Shown piece after piece: positions 1 through 8,502 of a stretch of DNA of 39,650 nucleotides. Numbering within the stretch: position 1 is the first letter of the stretch; each line of letters begins with the position of its first letter. The stretch is from NCBI GenBank assembly GCA_964482495.1, contig CAYZXS010000034.1, forward strand, positions 1-39,650, written 5' to 3'. Both the position numbers and the translations under genes were made by a program. The stretch is from J029 sp964482495 (lineage in GTDB: Bacteria; Planctomycetota; UBA1135). The notes beneath the pieces are model-generated. The model was given only the letters and a program-made list of their open reading frames with translations, was not told where the DNA came from and searched no databases.

Positions 1-781
1 CGGCCTCGCCGCACTGCTCCTCGGTCATGCCGTCGGCGATCCGCTGCCTCACCAGCGCAGTCGTCTCCTCGAGCATGCGCAGGGTCTCCCGCAGGTCGGC
101 CATGGTCGACTGCGGCCCGTGGCCGGGGATGATCTTGATGTCCTCGGGCAGCAGCTCGACCAGGGCCCGCGTATTGGCGACGAAGCCCTCGACGTCGCCG
201 CCGCTGTCCAGGTCGATGTAAGGGAAGCGGCCGGAGAAGAAGTGGTCGCCGAGGTGCGCCACCCCGGAGCCCTTGAACCAGACGATCGAGTCGCCGTCGG
301 TGTGCCCCGCCGCCAGCGCCCGGACCTCGATCTCCTCGCCGTTGAAGTGCAGCGTGACGCGGTCGTCGTAGGTCAGCACCGGCAGCGCCTCCTTCGGCGA
401 CGCGGGGGTGCGCTGGTTCCCGACCAGCAGCCGCTCGCGCACCTTGTCGTGGGCCAGGATCGTCGCCGCGGACCCGAACTCGAGGTTGCCGCCGGTGTGG
501 TCGCCGTGCCAGTGGGTGTTGATCAGGAAGCGCGGCGCCCCGGCGCCGATGGCCTCCATCTCCTTCCGGATCGCCGGCGCGAAGCGAGCGAACTGGTCGT
601 CGATCATCAGCACCCCGTCCTCCCCCACCGAGACGCCGATGTTGCCCGCCATGCCCGAGTCGAGCATGTGCACGGTGCCGGCGACGGCGGTGGTGGTGAA
701 CTCCGGGTCCTGCGGCTCGAGGGCGGCGGCGGCGAGCCCGGCGCCCAGGGCGAGGAAGGCGGTGACGGCGATTCCCTTCAT
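1..781 (-). CDS. Secreted metallo-beta-lactamase-fold hydrolase (3' end cut by the window)
   Basis: The minus-strand frame opens with ATG at 781 and is still open at base 1, so the C-terminus is missing. The first ~20 residues (MKGIAVTAFLALGAGLAAAA) form a signal peptide. The zinc motif HWHGDH lies at residues 90-95 (HxHxDH), which is diagnostic of the MBL superfamily. Further metal ligands are visible as GHTDGDS and, near the break, IPGHGP. The fold hydrolyses esters, lactones, lactams or related bonds with a two-metal centre; the substrate cannot be read from the sequence. The order of motifs resembles exported bacterial MBL proteins of the cyclase/quorum-quenching-like group rather than classical beta-lactamases. 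It is divergent from glpD with 60 bp between the two starts. The family is secure; the specific function is unknown. Confidence 0.88.
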   Translation of the reverse strand, partial: MKGIAVTAFLALGAGLAAAALEPQDPEFTTTAVAGTVHMLDSGMAGNIGVSVGEDGVLMIDDQFARFAPAIRKEMEAIGAGAPRFLINTHWHGDHTGGNLEFGSAATILAHDKVRERLLVGNQRTPASPKEALPVLTYDDRVTLHFNGEEIEVRALAAGHTDGDSIVWFKGSGVAHLGDHFFSGRFPYIDLDSGGDVEGFVANTRALVELLPEDIKIIPGHGPQSTMADLRETLRMLEETTALVRQRIADGMTEEQCGEA

Positions 782-824
782 GCCCCGAGGTTAGCGCGCC
801 GCGGCCGCCTTGGGTCGACGACGC

Positions 825-830
825 TACCCT
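825..830 (+). promoter_or_regulatory. Candidate -10 element (TACCCT) of glpD
   Basis: TACCCT fits TAnnnT and lies 11 nt before the glpD ATG, so a start site 6-7 nt downstream would give a leader of only a few nt. The same hexamer occurs upstream of glnS (12932-12937, minus). No good -35 is visible. Inference only. Confidence 0.35.
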
Positions 831-841
831 CGGCGGCGCCG

Positions 842-2431
842 ATGCCCGCGCCCGCCCTCGACCGCGCCTCCCACCTCGCCTCCGCCGCCGGCCGCGGCGC
901 CCCCTGGGACCTGCTGGTCATCGGCGGCGGCGCCACTGGCGCCGGAGTCGCGCTCGACGCCGCGGCGCGCGGCCACTCCGTCCTCCTGCTCGAGGGCGCC
1001 GACTTCGGCTCCGGCACCTCCAGCCGCAGCACCAAGCTGGTGCACGGGGGCGTCCGCTACCTCCAGCAGGGCAACGTCTCCCTGGTCGTCGAAGCGCTGC
1101 ACGAGCGCGGACGGCTGCGCCGCAACGCGCCGCACTTGGTGCGCGAGCTGGCCTTCGTCGTGCCCAACTACGAGTGGTGGGAGGCGCCGTGGTACGGCAT
1201 CGGCCTCAAGGTCTACGACCTCCTCGCCGGCCGCTACGGCTTCGGCTCGTCGAAGATCCTGTCGCGCGAGGACGTGCTCGAGTCCATCCCCACCCTCGAG
1301 CGCGACGGCCTGCGCGGCGGCGTGCGCTACCACGACGGTCAATTCGACGACGCGCGGCTGCTCGCGAACCTCGTCCAGACCGCGGCCGATCAAGGCGCCA
1401 CCGTCCTCAACCACGCGCCGGTGGTGCGGTTGCTCAAGGGCGCCGACGGCCTGGTCTCCGGCGCCGTCTTCCGCGACCTCGAAGGCGGCGGCGAGCACGA
1501 GATCGCCGCCCGCGCCGTCATCAACGCCACCGGCCCCTTCGTCGACGGCGTGCGCCGCCTGGACGAGCCGGCGGCCGAGCCGCTGATCGCGCCCAGCCAG
1601 GGCGTGCACCTGGTGCTCGAGCGCGGCTTCCTTCCCGGCGACACCGCGATCATGGTGCCGCGAACGCGCGACAAGCGGGTGATGTTCGCCATCCCGTGGC
1701 GCGGCCGCACCCTGCTCGGCACCACCGACACCGCGATCGACGAAGCCACCCTCGAGCCGCGGGCGCAGGCCGAAGAGGTCGACTTCCTGCTCGAGACCGC
1801 CGCCGACTACCTGACCCGCGACCCCACGCGCGACGACGTCCTGGCGCTCTTCACCGGCATCCGGCCCCTGGTGCGCGCCGGCGGCGGCAGCACCGCGGCG
1901 CTGTCGCGCGACCACACCGTGCTGACCTCCGACTCGGGCCTGATCACGGTCTGCGGCGGCAAGTGGACCACCTACCGCAAGATGGCCGAGGACGTGGTCG
2001 AGGTCGCCGCCGCCGTCGGCGGCCTCGAGGAGCGCCCCTGCTCCACGCGCGAGCTGCGCATCCGCGGCTGGCGCCAGCCGCAGCCAGACGACCCGCCGCT
2101 GACCGATTCGAACCCGCTGCCGGAGTACGGGGCCGACGAGCCGGCGCTGCGCTCCCTGGCCGAGGTGGATCCGACCTTGCTCGAGCGCCTGCACCCGGAA
2201 TTGCCGGTGCTCGGCGCGCAGATCGTCTGGGCCGCCCGCCACGAGATGGCGCGCACCGTCGAGGACGCGCTGTCTCGCCGCACTCGCGCCCTGCTGCTGA
2301 ACGCTCGGGCGGCGACCGCGATCGCGCCGCGGGTGGCCGAGCTGCTGGCGGCGGAGCTCGGCCGCGACGCCGGCTGGCAGAAGCGGCAGGCCGCCTCCTT
2401 CGCCGAGTTGGCCCAGAGCTACCTTGCCTGA
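842..2431 (+). CDS. glpD: Glycerol-3-phosphate dehydrogenase (FAD-dependent, GlpD type)
   Basis: This 529-residue protein oxidises sn-glycerol-3-phosphate to dihydroxyacetone phosphate and passes electrons to quinone at the membrane. The FAD-binding Rossmann motif GGGATG is at residues 28-33. Family signatures follow: SSRSTKLVHGGVRYL, YHDGQFDDARL, an INATGPFVD segment, and LLGTTDT and GGKWTTYRKMA in the cap and C-terminal part. The length matches bacterial GlpD (about 500-560 residues). The reading frame is open further upstream, but that stretch is antisense to the hydrolase gene. The ATG at 842 puts the FAD motif at the usual distance from the N-terminus. No Shine-Dalgarno sequence is visible. 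The kinase/phospho-lyase fusion starts 21 bp downstream, so the two are probably co-transcribed. GlpD is a confident call. Confidence 0.95.
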   Translation: MPAPALDRASHLASAAGRGAPWDLLVIGGGATGAGVALDAAARGHSVLLLEGADFGSGTSSRSTKLVHGGVRYLQQGNVSLVVEALHERGRLRRNAPHLVRELAFVVPNYEWWEAPWYGIGLKVYDLLAGRYGFGSSKILSREDVLESIPTLERDGLRGGVRYHDGQFDDARLLANLVQTAADQGATVLNHAPVVRLLKGADGLVSGAVFRDLEGGGEHEIAARAVINATGPFVDGVRRLDEPAAEPLIAPSQGVHLVLERGFLPGDTAIMVPRTRDKRVMFAIPWRGRTLLGTTDTAIDEATLEPRAQAEEVDFLLETAADYLTRDPTRDDVLALFTGIRPLVRAGGGSTAALSRDHTVLTSDSGLITVCGGKWTTYRKMAEDVVEVAAAVGGLEERPCSTRELRIRGWRQPQPDDPPLTDSNPLPEYGADEPALRSLAEVDPTLLERLHPELPVLGAQIVWAARHEMARTVEDALSRRTRALLLNARAATAIAPRVAELLAAELGRDAGWQKRQAASFAELAQSYLA

Positions 2432-2452
2432 CCTCCGCGCCGCCGCCCCTCC

Positions 2453-4888
2453 ATGAGACCTCCCGTCCCTGGCTCCGACCCGTCGACCGCGCCGCTGCTC
2501 GAGGAAGCCGGCGCCGCCGCCCTGCTCGCGGATCGTTGGCAGCTCCGGGGGGAGCTCCAGCGGTTGCCGAGCTACCAGGACCTGAACTACCGCGTCCGCT
2601 CGGCCGACGGCACCTGGGTCCTGAAGGTCGCCAACGCCGCCGAGGACCGCGCGCAGCTCGAGCTCCAGCAGCGGGCCTTGACCGCCCTGGCCCGAGAGCT
2701 GCCTGGAGTGGCGCCGGCGCCCCGAGCCGCCGACGGCGAGGACATCGTCGAGGTCCAGGGGGAGGGCGGGGCCGTCCACCTGGCGCGGCTGTTGTCCTTC
2801 CTGCCTGGCGACACCCTCGCGCGAGCCGGCCACGCCGGCCCGACCACCTGGCGCAGCCTCGGCCGGCTGCTGGCGCGAGTGGATCGGACCCTCGCCGAGG
2901 TCCTCCCCGCCGAGGCCGCCGGCACCGAGGCGGCCCTGCATGAGGCCGCCGACCGCCCCTTCCACTGGGACCTGGCGCAAGCCGAGTGGACCCACGCCGC
3001 CTCCGCCGAGATCCAGGATCCGGCGCGGCGCCGGCTGCTCGAGCGCGCCCTGCTCCAATTCCGCGGCCAAGTGACGCGCATGCTGGGCCGGCTGCCGCGC
3101 GCCCTGATCCACCACGACGCCAACGACCACAACCTGCTGGTCGACGACCGCGGCGAGGTCACCGGCCTGATCGACTTCGGCGACATGATCCGCACCGCGC
3201 GGGTCTTCGAGCTCGCGGTCGCCGGCGCCTACCTGGCCATGGAGCAGGTAGACCCGGTCGCTGTCCTGTCCGAGCTGGCCGGCGCCTACCACGAGACCGA
3301 AGCGCTCTCCGGCGACGAGATCTCGGTGCTGCTGCCCGCGACGGCCATGCGCCTGGCGGTCTCGGTGCTGATGTCCACGCGCCGCGCCCGGCTCGATCCC
3401 GGCAACGACTACATCCTCGTCTCCCAGGCGCCGGCCTGGCGGCTGCTGGAGGAGCTCGACGGCGTCTCCCCCGCCGCCGCCGAGGACCGGGTCCGCGAGG
3501 CCTGCGGCCTGAACCCGCGCCACGAGGCCGGCCTGGACCCGGCCGAGGTCCTGGACCGCCGGCGTCGCCACACCGGACCCTCGCTGTCGCTCTCCTACCG
3601 CCAGCCGCTCGCGGTCGTGCGCGGACGCGGCTGCTGGCTGTTCGACAAGAGCGGGCGAGCCTACCTGGACGGGGTCAACAACGTCTGCCACGTCGGCCAC
3701 TGCCACCCGCGCGTGGTGGCAGCGGCGCAGGAACAGATCGCCCGCCTCAACACCAACACCCGCTACCTGCACGACCACCTGGCGCGCTACGGCGAGCGGC
3801 TGGCGGCGATGTTCCCGGACCCGCTCGAGGTCGTCTACCTGGTCAATTCCGGAAGCGAGGCCAACGAGCTGGCGCTTCGCCTGGCGCGGGCCGCGACCGG
3901 CCGCCGCGGGGTGGTCGCGGTCGAGCACGGCTACCACGGAAACACCGGCGCGCTGATCGACCTGTCGAGCTACAAGCACGCCGGCCCCGGCGGCCGCGGC
4001 GCGCCGGACTGGGTGGCGACGGTGCCGTGCCCGGACCCGTACCGCGGCCGCTACCGCAGCGGCGAGGGCGGCGGCGAGGGCGGCGGCGAGCCTGGCGGTG
4101 GCGGAGGGGCGACAGCCGTCGCTGCCAGCTACGCCGCGCACGTCGACGAGGCCGCCGCCGCCCTGGCCGGGCGCGGCCTGCCGCCGGCCGCCTTCCTCGC
4201 CGAGCCGTTGATCGGCTGCGGCGGCCAGATCGTGCCGCCGGCCGGCTGGCTGGTGGACTGCTTCGCCCGCGCCCGCGCCGCCGGCGCGCTGTGCATCGCC
4301 GACGAGGTCCAGATCGGCTTCGGCCGGGTCGGCAGCCACTGGTGGGGCTTCGAGGCCCAGGGCGCGCTGCCGGACATCGTCACCCTCGGCAAGCCGATCG
4401 GCAACGGCCACCCGATGGCGGCGGTGGTCACGACCCGCGCGATCGCCGAGGCCTTCGACCCCGGCATGGAGTACTTCAACACCTTCGGCGGCAACCCAGT
4501 GTCCTGCGCGATCGGCCTGGCGGTGCTCGACGTGCTCGAGGAGGAAGGGCTGCGCGACCAGGCCGCCGCCACCGGCCAGCTGCTCCTCGACGGCTTCCGC
4601 GAGCTCGCGGAGCGCCACCCGGTGCTCGGCGACGTCCGCGGCCAGGGGCTCTATCTCGGCGTGGAATTCGTCAGGGACCGCGACCGACGCGAGCCCGCCC
4701 CGGAGGAGCTCGCCGCCCTGCTCGAGGCCGCCCGCGCCGACGGCCTGCTGCTCAGCGCCGACGGCCCCGACCACAACGTGCTCAAGCTCAAGCCGCCGCT
4801 GGTCTTCGGCGAGGCCGAGGCGCGCCTGCTGCTCGCGGTGGTCGAGCGGCAACTGACGACCGCCTGCGACGGCACCCCGGCCTCCTGA
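2453..4888 (+). CDS. APH-family kinase fused to class III PLP phospho-lyase (hydroxylysine/ethanolamine-phosphate type)
   Basis: This 811-residue protein has two enzyme domains. Residues ~15-330 are an aminoglycoside-phosphotransferase/hydroxylysine-kinase-like domain, with the catalytic segment IHHDANDHNLL (Asp222) and metal-binding IDFGDM (Asp241). Residues ~370-800 are a fold-type I, class III aminotransferase-like domain, with GSEANELALRLAR, IADEVQIGFGRVG (PLP-pyridine Asp617) and LGKPIGNGHPM (Schiff-base Lys647). EPLIGCGGQIVPPAG, EYFNTFGGNPVSCAIGLA and SADGPDHNVLKLKPP are close to the vertebrate AGXT2L1/AGXT2L2 proteins. Those are ethanolamine-phosphate and 5-phosphohydroxylysine phospho-lyases, and the matching kinase (AGPHD1) phosphorylates hydroxylysine. 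The fusion therefore predicts phosphorylation of an amino alcohol followed by elimination of phosphate and ammonia. A Gly/Glu-rich insertion lies at residues ~537-553. Which amino alcohol is used cannot be decided here. Confidence 0.9.
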   Translation: MRPPVPGSDPSTAPLLEEAGAAALLADRWQLRGELQRLPSYQDLNYRVRSADGTWVLKVANAAEDRAQLELQQRALTALARELPGVAPAPRAADGEDIVEVQGEGGAVHLARLLSFLPGDTLARAGHAGPTTWRSLGRLLARVDRTLAEVLPAEAAGTEAALHEAADRPFHWDLAQAEWTHAASAEIQDPARRRLLERALLQFRGQVTRMLGRLPRALIHHDANDHNLLVDDRGEVTGLIDFGDMIRTARVFELAVAGAYLAMEQVDPVAVLSELAGAYHETEALSGDEISVLLPATAMRLAVSVLMSTRRARLDPGNDYILVSQAPAWRLLEELDGVSPAAAEDRVREACGLNPRHEAGLDPAEVLDRRRRHTGPSLSLSYRQPLAVVRGRGCWLFDKSGRAYLDGVNNVCHVGHCHPRVVAAAQEQIARLNTNTRYLHDHLARYGERLAAMFPDPLEVVYLVNSGSEANELALRLARAATGRRGVVAVEHGYHGNTGALIDLSSYKHAGPGGRGAPDWVATVPCPDPYRGRYRSGEGGGEGGGEPGGGGGATAVAASYAAHVDEAAAALAGRGLPPAAFLAEPLIGCGGQIVPPAGWLVDCFARARAAGALCIADEVQIGFGRVGSHWWGFEAQGALPDIVTLGKPIGNGHPMAAVVTTRAIAEAFDPGMEYFNTFGGNPVSCAIGLAVLDVLEEEGLRDQAAATGQLLLDGFRELAERHPVLGDVRGQGLYLGVEFVRDRDRREPAPEELAALLEAARADGLLLSADGPDHNVLKLKPPLVFGEAEARLLLAVVERQLTTACDGTPAS

Positions 4889-4910
4889 TGGTCAGGCCGC
4901 GCCGCCCCGT

Positions 4911-7154
4911 TCAGATCTTCACCACCCGAAAGGGCACCGCGGGCAGGATGCCGAGCTTGCGGGTTCGGCTCCGGACCCGCTCGCCGTCCTTCTCGGTGTA
5001 GCGGTCGGCCCACACCTCGACGATCAGGTTGCCGGCGAGCCCCTTCGGCGTCGCCTTGCGGTCCGCGCGCAGCGTGAAGGCCAGGCCGCCCTTGACCAGC
5101 TCGAGCTTCTCCACCGTGATGCCCTCCGGCGGCGACTGCAGCACCAGCCGGATGTCCTCCGGCAGCGCCTTCACCCGCCCGCGCAGCTTGACCTTGACCT
5201 TGCCGCCGAGCGGGATGCGCCACGGCTCCTCCTTGGCCAGCTCCAGCGGCGTGCGCATGCCGCCCGCCTTGACCACGCTCGCCAGCAGCTCCTCGACCGG
5301 CACCAGGTGGCGCCACAAGAAGGCCTGCATCATGTCCTCGGCCGGCACCGCCCGGCGCTCGACCCGGCGGCCGCGGATCCGGGCGCGGCCGACCAGCTCG
5401 AGCGGCACCGGCTGCAGGGTCTCCTCGGCCGGCGCTCGCAGGGTCATGCGCGCCGAGTCCTGGCCGGCCTGGATGATGCCGCCGCTCAGGGTGAAGCCCT
5501 CGGGCGGGTCGACCAGGGCGACCTCGACCTCGCCGTCGAAGCCGTCCTTGCGCACCGCGTGCACCGTGCACACCGCCGAGCCGCCGGCCTCGACGTTGAT
5601 CGCCGAGGGCACCACGCGCAGCTCGAAGTCGGGCTGCGGCGGGCCGATCCGCAGGCGGTAGCCGAAGGCCTCGCCGCCCTGGCCTTGGGTGTCGCCGAGC
5701 CACAGGTAGTAGCTGCCGCGCTTGCGCAGCTTGTAGCGGAAGGTCGAGTCGGCGTGGTGCGTGATCAACCCCGAGGCCGGGTCCTCGTGGTCGTCGTTGA
5801 CCGCGAGCTGGTTGCCGGAGGCGTCGGTCAGCCGGATCAGGGAGTCGAGCGGCGAACCGAGCCTGCGCGCCACGACCTCGACCACCAGGCGGTCGCCGCT
5901 CTTGCCCTCGAAGCGGAACAGGTCGAGGTCGCCGGGCTCGCCGATGCGGCCGTTGACGATCACCGGCAGCTCCAGAGGCTGGGCGTCGTCGACGCGGCTG
6001 TTCGGCTCCCGCTCCTCAGCCTCGGGCAGCTCGCTGAGGGCGAAGGGCAGCGGGTTGGTCAGCCCCTCCCCCGCCGCCACCGCCACCGGCTGCTGCCCGG
6101 GCTCCTCGCGCAGCCGGTCGAGCACCACCCAGTCGGTCGGCAGGTTCCAGCCGCCGACCCGCAGCGCCGCCCGCGCCCCGGCCTGGGCGCCGAGCGGATA
6201 CAGGCTGGTCAAGTACGGGATCTCGCCCAAGGTCAGCCGGTAGACGAAGTCCTCGCGGCCGCGGTAGATCGAGTCGCGGATCTCGACCACGTACTCGCCG
6301 TTGCGCGGGATCTCGAAGGCCAGCACCGGGTCGGGGTGGAAGCGGAAGTCGTCGACGAAGCTGAGCTCGCGGCCCTGGGCGTCGTAGAGCGCCAGGGTGG
6401 CCTGGAACCAGCCGGGCACGGCGTCGGCCAGGTATGGGATCAGTTCGCGCGCTTGGGCGACGACCACCAGCCGCGTGCCCTCGAGGGCGTGGAAGCGGAA
6501 GCGGTCGACGTCGCCGGGCATGACCTGGCCGTTGATCACCACCGGCAGCCAGCTCATGGTGCCGCGGTCGGCCTCGCGGTCGTTGGGCTCCTCCTCCTGG
6601 TACTCGGTCAGGGTCCCGACCTCGAAGCGCATCGGGTTCGAGCTGCCGCGCGGCGTGATCAGCCGCAGCTCGCGCGGCCCGGGCGGCGCGTCCTCGTCGA
6701 CCATCAGGCGCAGCACCACGGTCTCGCCGATCTGCGGGTTCGGCTGCTTGCGCGGATCGAAGTAGCGCCGCTGCAGCTCGGCCAGCTCCTCGCGGTCGAG
6801 CAGCTCCAGGTCGGTCACCCCCGGCAGCGGCGGGATCTCGATCCCCTCCTTCTCGGCCTCGGTCTGCTCGAGCGCGGTGGTCTCGTCCGGCTTGCGCTGC
6901 CGCAGCTGGCGGATCTTCTGGCGCAGGGCGTTGCGCTGCTGGTTGTTGAGCGGCCGGTAGTGGCCGACGATCGCCGCCCGCACGCCCTCGCCGGTGAAGC
7001 GCGCGGTCTCGACCTGACGCAGGAATTGCCCGCCGACCCAGACATCGACGCTGGCGCCGCGCTCGGCGCCCGCCGGGTAGAGGTAGCCGATGTGCGGCTC
7101 GCCCTGCTGCGCCAGGCACAGCAGCGCCGCCGCGAACAGGCTGCTGGCGATCAC
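4911..7154 (-). CDS. Secreted PPC-domain protein, last gene of a PSD1/DUF1501 operon
   Basis: A 747-residue exported protein. I chose the GTG at 7154 because it overlaps the stop of the DUF1501 gene by 4 nt (GTGA) and is followed directly by a signal peptide (VIASSLFAAALLCLA). Longer in-frame starts would run into the upstream gene. An N-terminal Ig-like segment (GYLYPAGAERGASVDVWVGG) is followed by a charged, coiled-coil-like stretch with RQKIRQLRQRKPDE. Two bacterial pre-peptidase C-terminal (PPC) domains follow at ~187-315 and ~380-500, each opening with EPN(D/S) and containing a GDxDxFRF segment. The remainder is probably beta-sandwich. PPC domains are non-catalytic beta-sandwiches on secreted proteins. 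Planctomycetes often carry such a gene next to DUF1549/DUF1553 and DUF1501 genes, and the function of the set is unknown. Confidence 0.85.
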   Translation of the reverse strand: MIASSLFAAALLCLAQQGEPHIGYLYPAGAERGASVDVWVGGQFLRQVETARFTGEGVRAAIVGHYRPLNNQQRNALRQKIRQLRQRKPDETTALEQTEAEKEGIEIPPLPGVTDLELLDREELAELQRRYFDPRKQPNPQIGETVVLRLMVDEDAPPGPRELRLITPRGSSNPMRFEVGTLTEYQEEEPNDREADRGTMSWLPVVINGQVMPGDVDRFRFHALEGTRLVVVAQARELIPYLADAVPGWFQATLALYDAQGRELSFVDDFRFHPDPVLAFEIPRNGEYVVEIRDSIYRGREDFVYRLTLGEIPYLTSLYPLGAQAGARAALRVGGWNLPTDWVVLDRLREEPGQQPVAVAAGEGLTNPLPFALSELPEAEEREPNSRVDDAQPLELPVIVNGRIGEPGDLDLFRFEGKSGDRLVVEVVARRLGSPLDSLIRLTDASGNQLAVNDDHEDPASGLITHHADSTFRYKLRKRGSYYLWLGDTQGQGGEAFGYRLRIGPPQPDFELRVVPSAINVEAGGSAVCTVHAVRKDGFDGEVEVALVDPPEGFTLSGGIIQAGQDSARMTLRAPAEETLQPVPLELVGRARIRGRRVERRAVPAEDMMQAFLWRHLVPVEELLASVVKAGGMRTPLELAKEEPWRIPLGGKVKVKLRGRVKALPEDIRLVLQSPPEGITVEKLELVKGGLAFTLRADRKATPKGLAGNLIVEVWADRYTEKDGERVRSRTRKLGILPAVPFRVVKI

Positions 7155-8500
7155 AGCAGCTCCTTCAGGCGGCCGTAGCCGAGCGCCCCTTCCTCGGCGG
7201 TGGGCATCACCCGGACGTCCAGCCCCTGCGGGTGCGGCAACGGCGCCGCCGGGTCGATGCCGAGTTGCTCGTAGATCGCCGCGATCAGGTCGTTGGGGTG
7301 CACCGGCCGCTCGGCGACCCGCTCGGCGCGCTCGTCCGACTCCCCGACGACGACGCCGCCTTCGAAGCCGCCGCCAGCGATCAGGGTCGAGAAGACGTGG
7401 CCGTGGTGGCCGCGGCCCCCGTTCCACGGCGGGTCCCAGGACACCTTGGGCGTGCGGCCGAATTCACCGCCGCACCAGACGATGGTCTGGTCGAGCAGGC
7501 CGCTGCCGGCGAGGTCACCGATCAGCGCCGCCAGGCCGCGGTCGAGCTCGGGCAGGCGCCGGCGCATGGCCTGGAAGTGTTGCTTGTGGGTGTCCCAGCC
7601 CTGCGAGTTGATCGTGACGTAGGGCACGCCGCTCTCGACCAGCCGCCGCGCCGCCAGGCAGGACTGGCCGAAGGTGTTGCGGCCGTAACGCTCGCGTATC
7701 TCGTCGCTCTCCAGGCCGAGGTCGAAGACCTTGCGGGCGTCGCCCAGGATCAGCTCGTAGGCCTGGTCCTCGCACTCGCGCAGCGCCTTGATCTTCGGGT
7801 GGTCGGGCAAGGCCTTGGCCAGGCCGTCGAGCTCGCGCAGCAGCTCGCGCCGGGCGACCTGGCGCTCGTCGGAGACGCCCTCGACGACGATGCCCTCGAC
7901 CGCGAACTGGGCTGCGGCCGGGTTGCCGCCGGTGGCGAAGGGCTTGTAGGCCGAGCCGAGGAAGCCGGCCTCGGAAAAGCGGCCCTGCGGCCGCGTCAGC
8001 ACCACGTAGGGCGGGATCAGGCCCTCGTAGCCGGCGTCGTAGCCGCGGAACTTCGACACCACGGCACCGACGTTGGGGTAGGCCACGCCCTCGGCCGAGC
8101 CGCGGCCGGTCTGCACGAGATAGGAGGCGGTCTCGTGGCCGTTGACCCCGTGGGTCATGCTGCGGATCAGCGAGAAGTGCTGGGCCTGCTTGCCGAGCTC
8201 GGGCATCAGCTCGCCCAGGCGCATGCCGGGCACGCTGGTCTTGGCGGTGCCGGTGAGCGGTCCGGTGTAGTCATTGCCGGCCTCCGGCTTGGGATCGAAG
8301 CTGTCGATATGCGACGGCCCGCCCCACAACCAGATCTGGATCACCGCCTTGGCCTGCCCGGCGCGCGACCGGCCGGCGGGAGCGCCGGGGAAGGCGCCAG
8401 CGGCCAAGCCGCGGGGCAGCATCAGGCCGGCGGCGGCGCCGAGGCCGCCGCGGAGCACGGCGCGCCGGCTCGGGTGGGTTCGCTTGTCCTGGGATGCCAT
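7151..8500 (-). CDS. DUF1501 family protein with Tat-like signal
   Basis: The protein has 449 residues. The N-terminus carries a twin-arginine-type signal (SRRAVLRGGLGAAAGLML), so export in folded form through Tat is likely. The body has DUF1501 hallmarks: VIQIWLWGGPSHIDSFDPKP near the N-terminus, the segments MTHGVNGHETASYLVQTGR and NSQGWDTHKQHF, and the C-terminal GGEFGRTPK followed by GRGHHGHVF. DUF1501 belongs to the alkaline-phosphatase/sulfatase-like superfamily, and the Asp/His-rich C-terminal motifs are compatible with metal binding. Its activity is not established. It starts 2 nt after the stop of the PSD1 gene and overlaps the PPC gene by 4 nt, so the three genes form one translation-coupled operon. 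Confidence 0.92.
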   Translation of the reverse strand: MASQDKRTHPSRRAVLRGGLGAAAGLMLPRGLAAGAFPGAPAGRSRAGQAKAVIQIWLWGGPSHIDSFDPKPEAGNDYTGPLTGTAKTSVPGMRLGELMPELGKQAQHFSLIRSMTHGVNGHETASYLVQTGRGSAEGVAYPNVGAVVSKFRGYDAGYEGLIPPYVVLTRPQGRFSEAGFLGSAYKPFATGGNPAAAQFAVEGIVVEGVSDERQVARRELLRELDGLAKALPDHPKIKALRECEDQAYELILGDARKVFDLGLESDEIRERYGRNTFGQSCLAARRLVESGVPYVTINSQGWDTHKQHFQAMRRRLPELDRGLAALIGDLAGSGLLDQTIVWCGGEFGRTPKVSWDPPWNGGRGHHGHVFSTLIAGGGFEGGVVVGESDERAERVAERPVHPNDLIAAIYEQLGIDPAAPLPHPQGLDVRVMPTAEEGALGYGRLKELL

Positions 8501-8502
8501 GT

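Noticed and set aside
468..500. A further sigma-54-like TGGCACG on the minus strand
   Set aside because: It encodes the zinc-binding motif of the hydrolase, lies inside the coding sequence and has no TTGC at the required spacing.
824..4852. A 1,342-codon open frame on the minus strand opposite glpD and the kinase/phospho-lyase fusion
   Set aside because: In such GC-rich DNA stop codons are rare on the opposite strand. The translation is a biased Ala/Gly/Arg/Val mix with no domain, and the plus strand encodes two clear enzymes.
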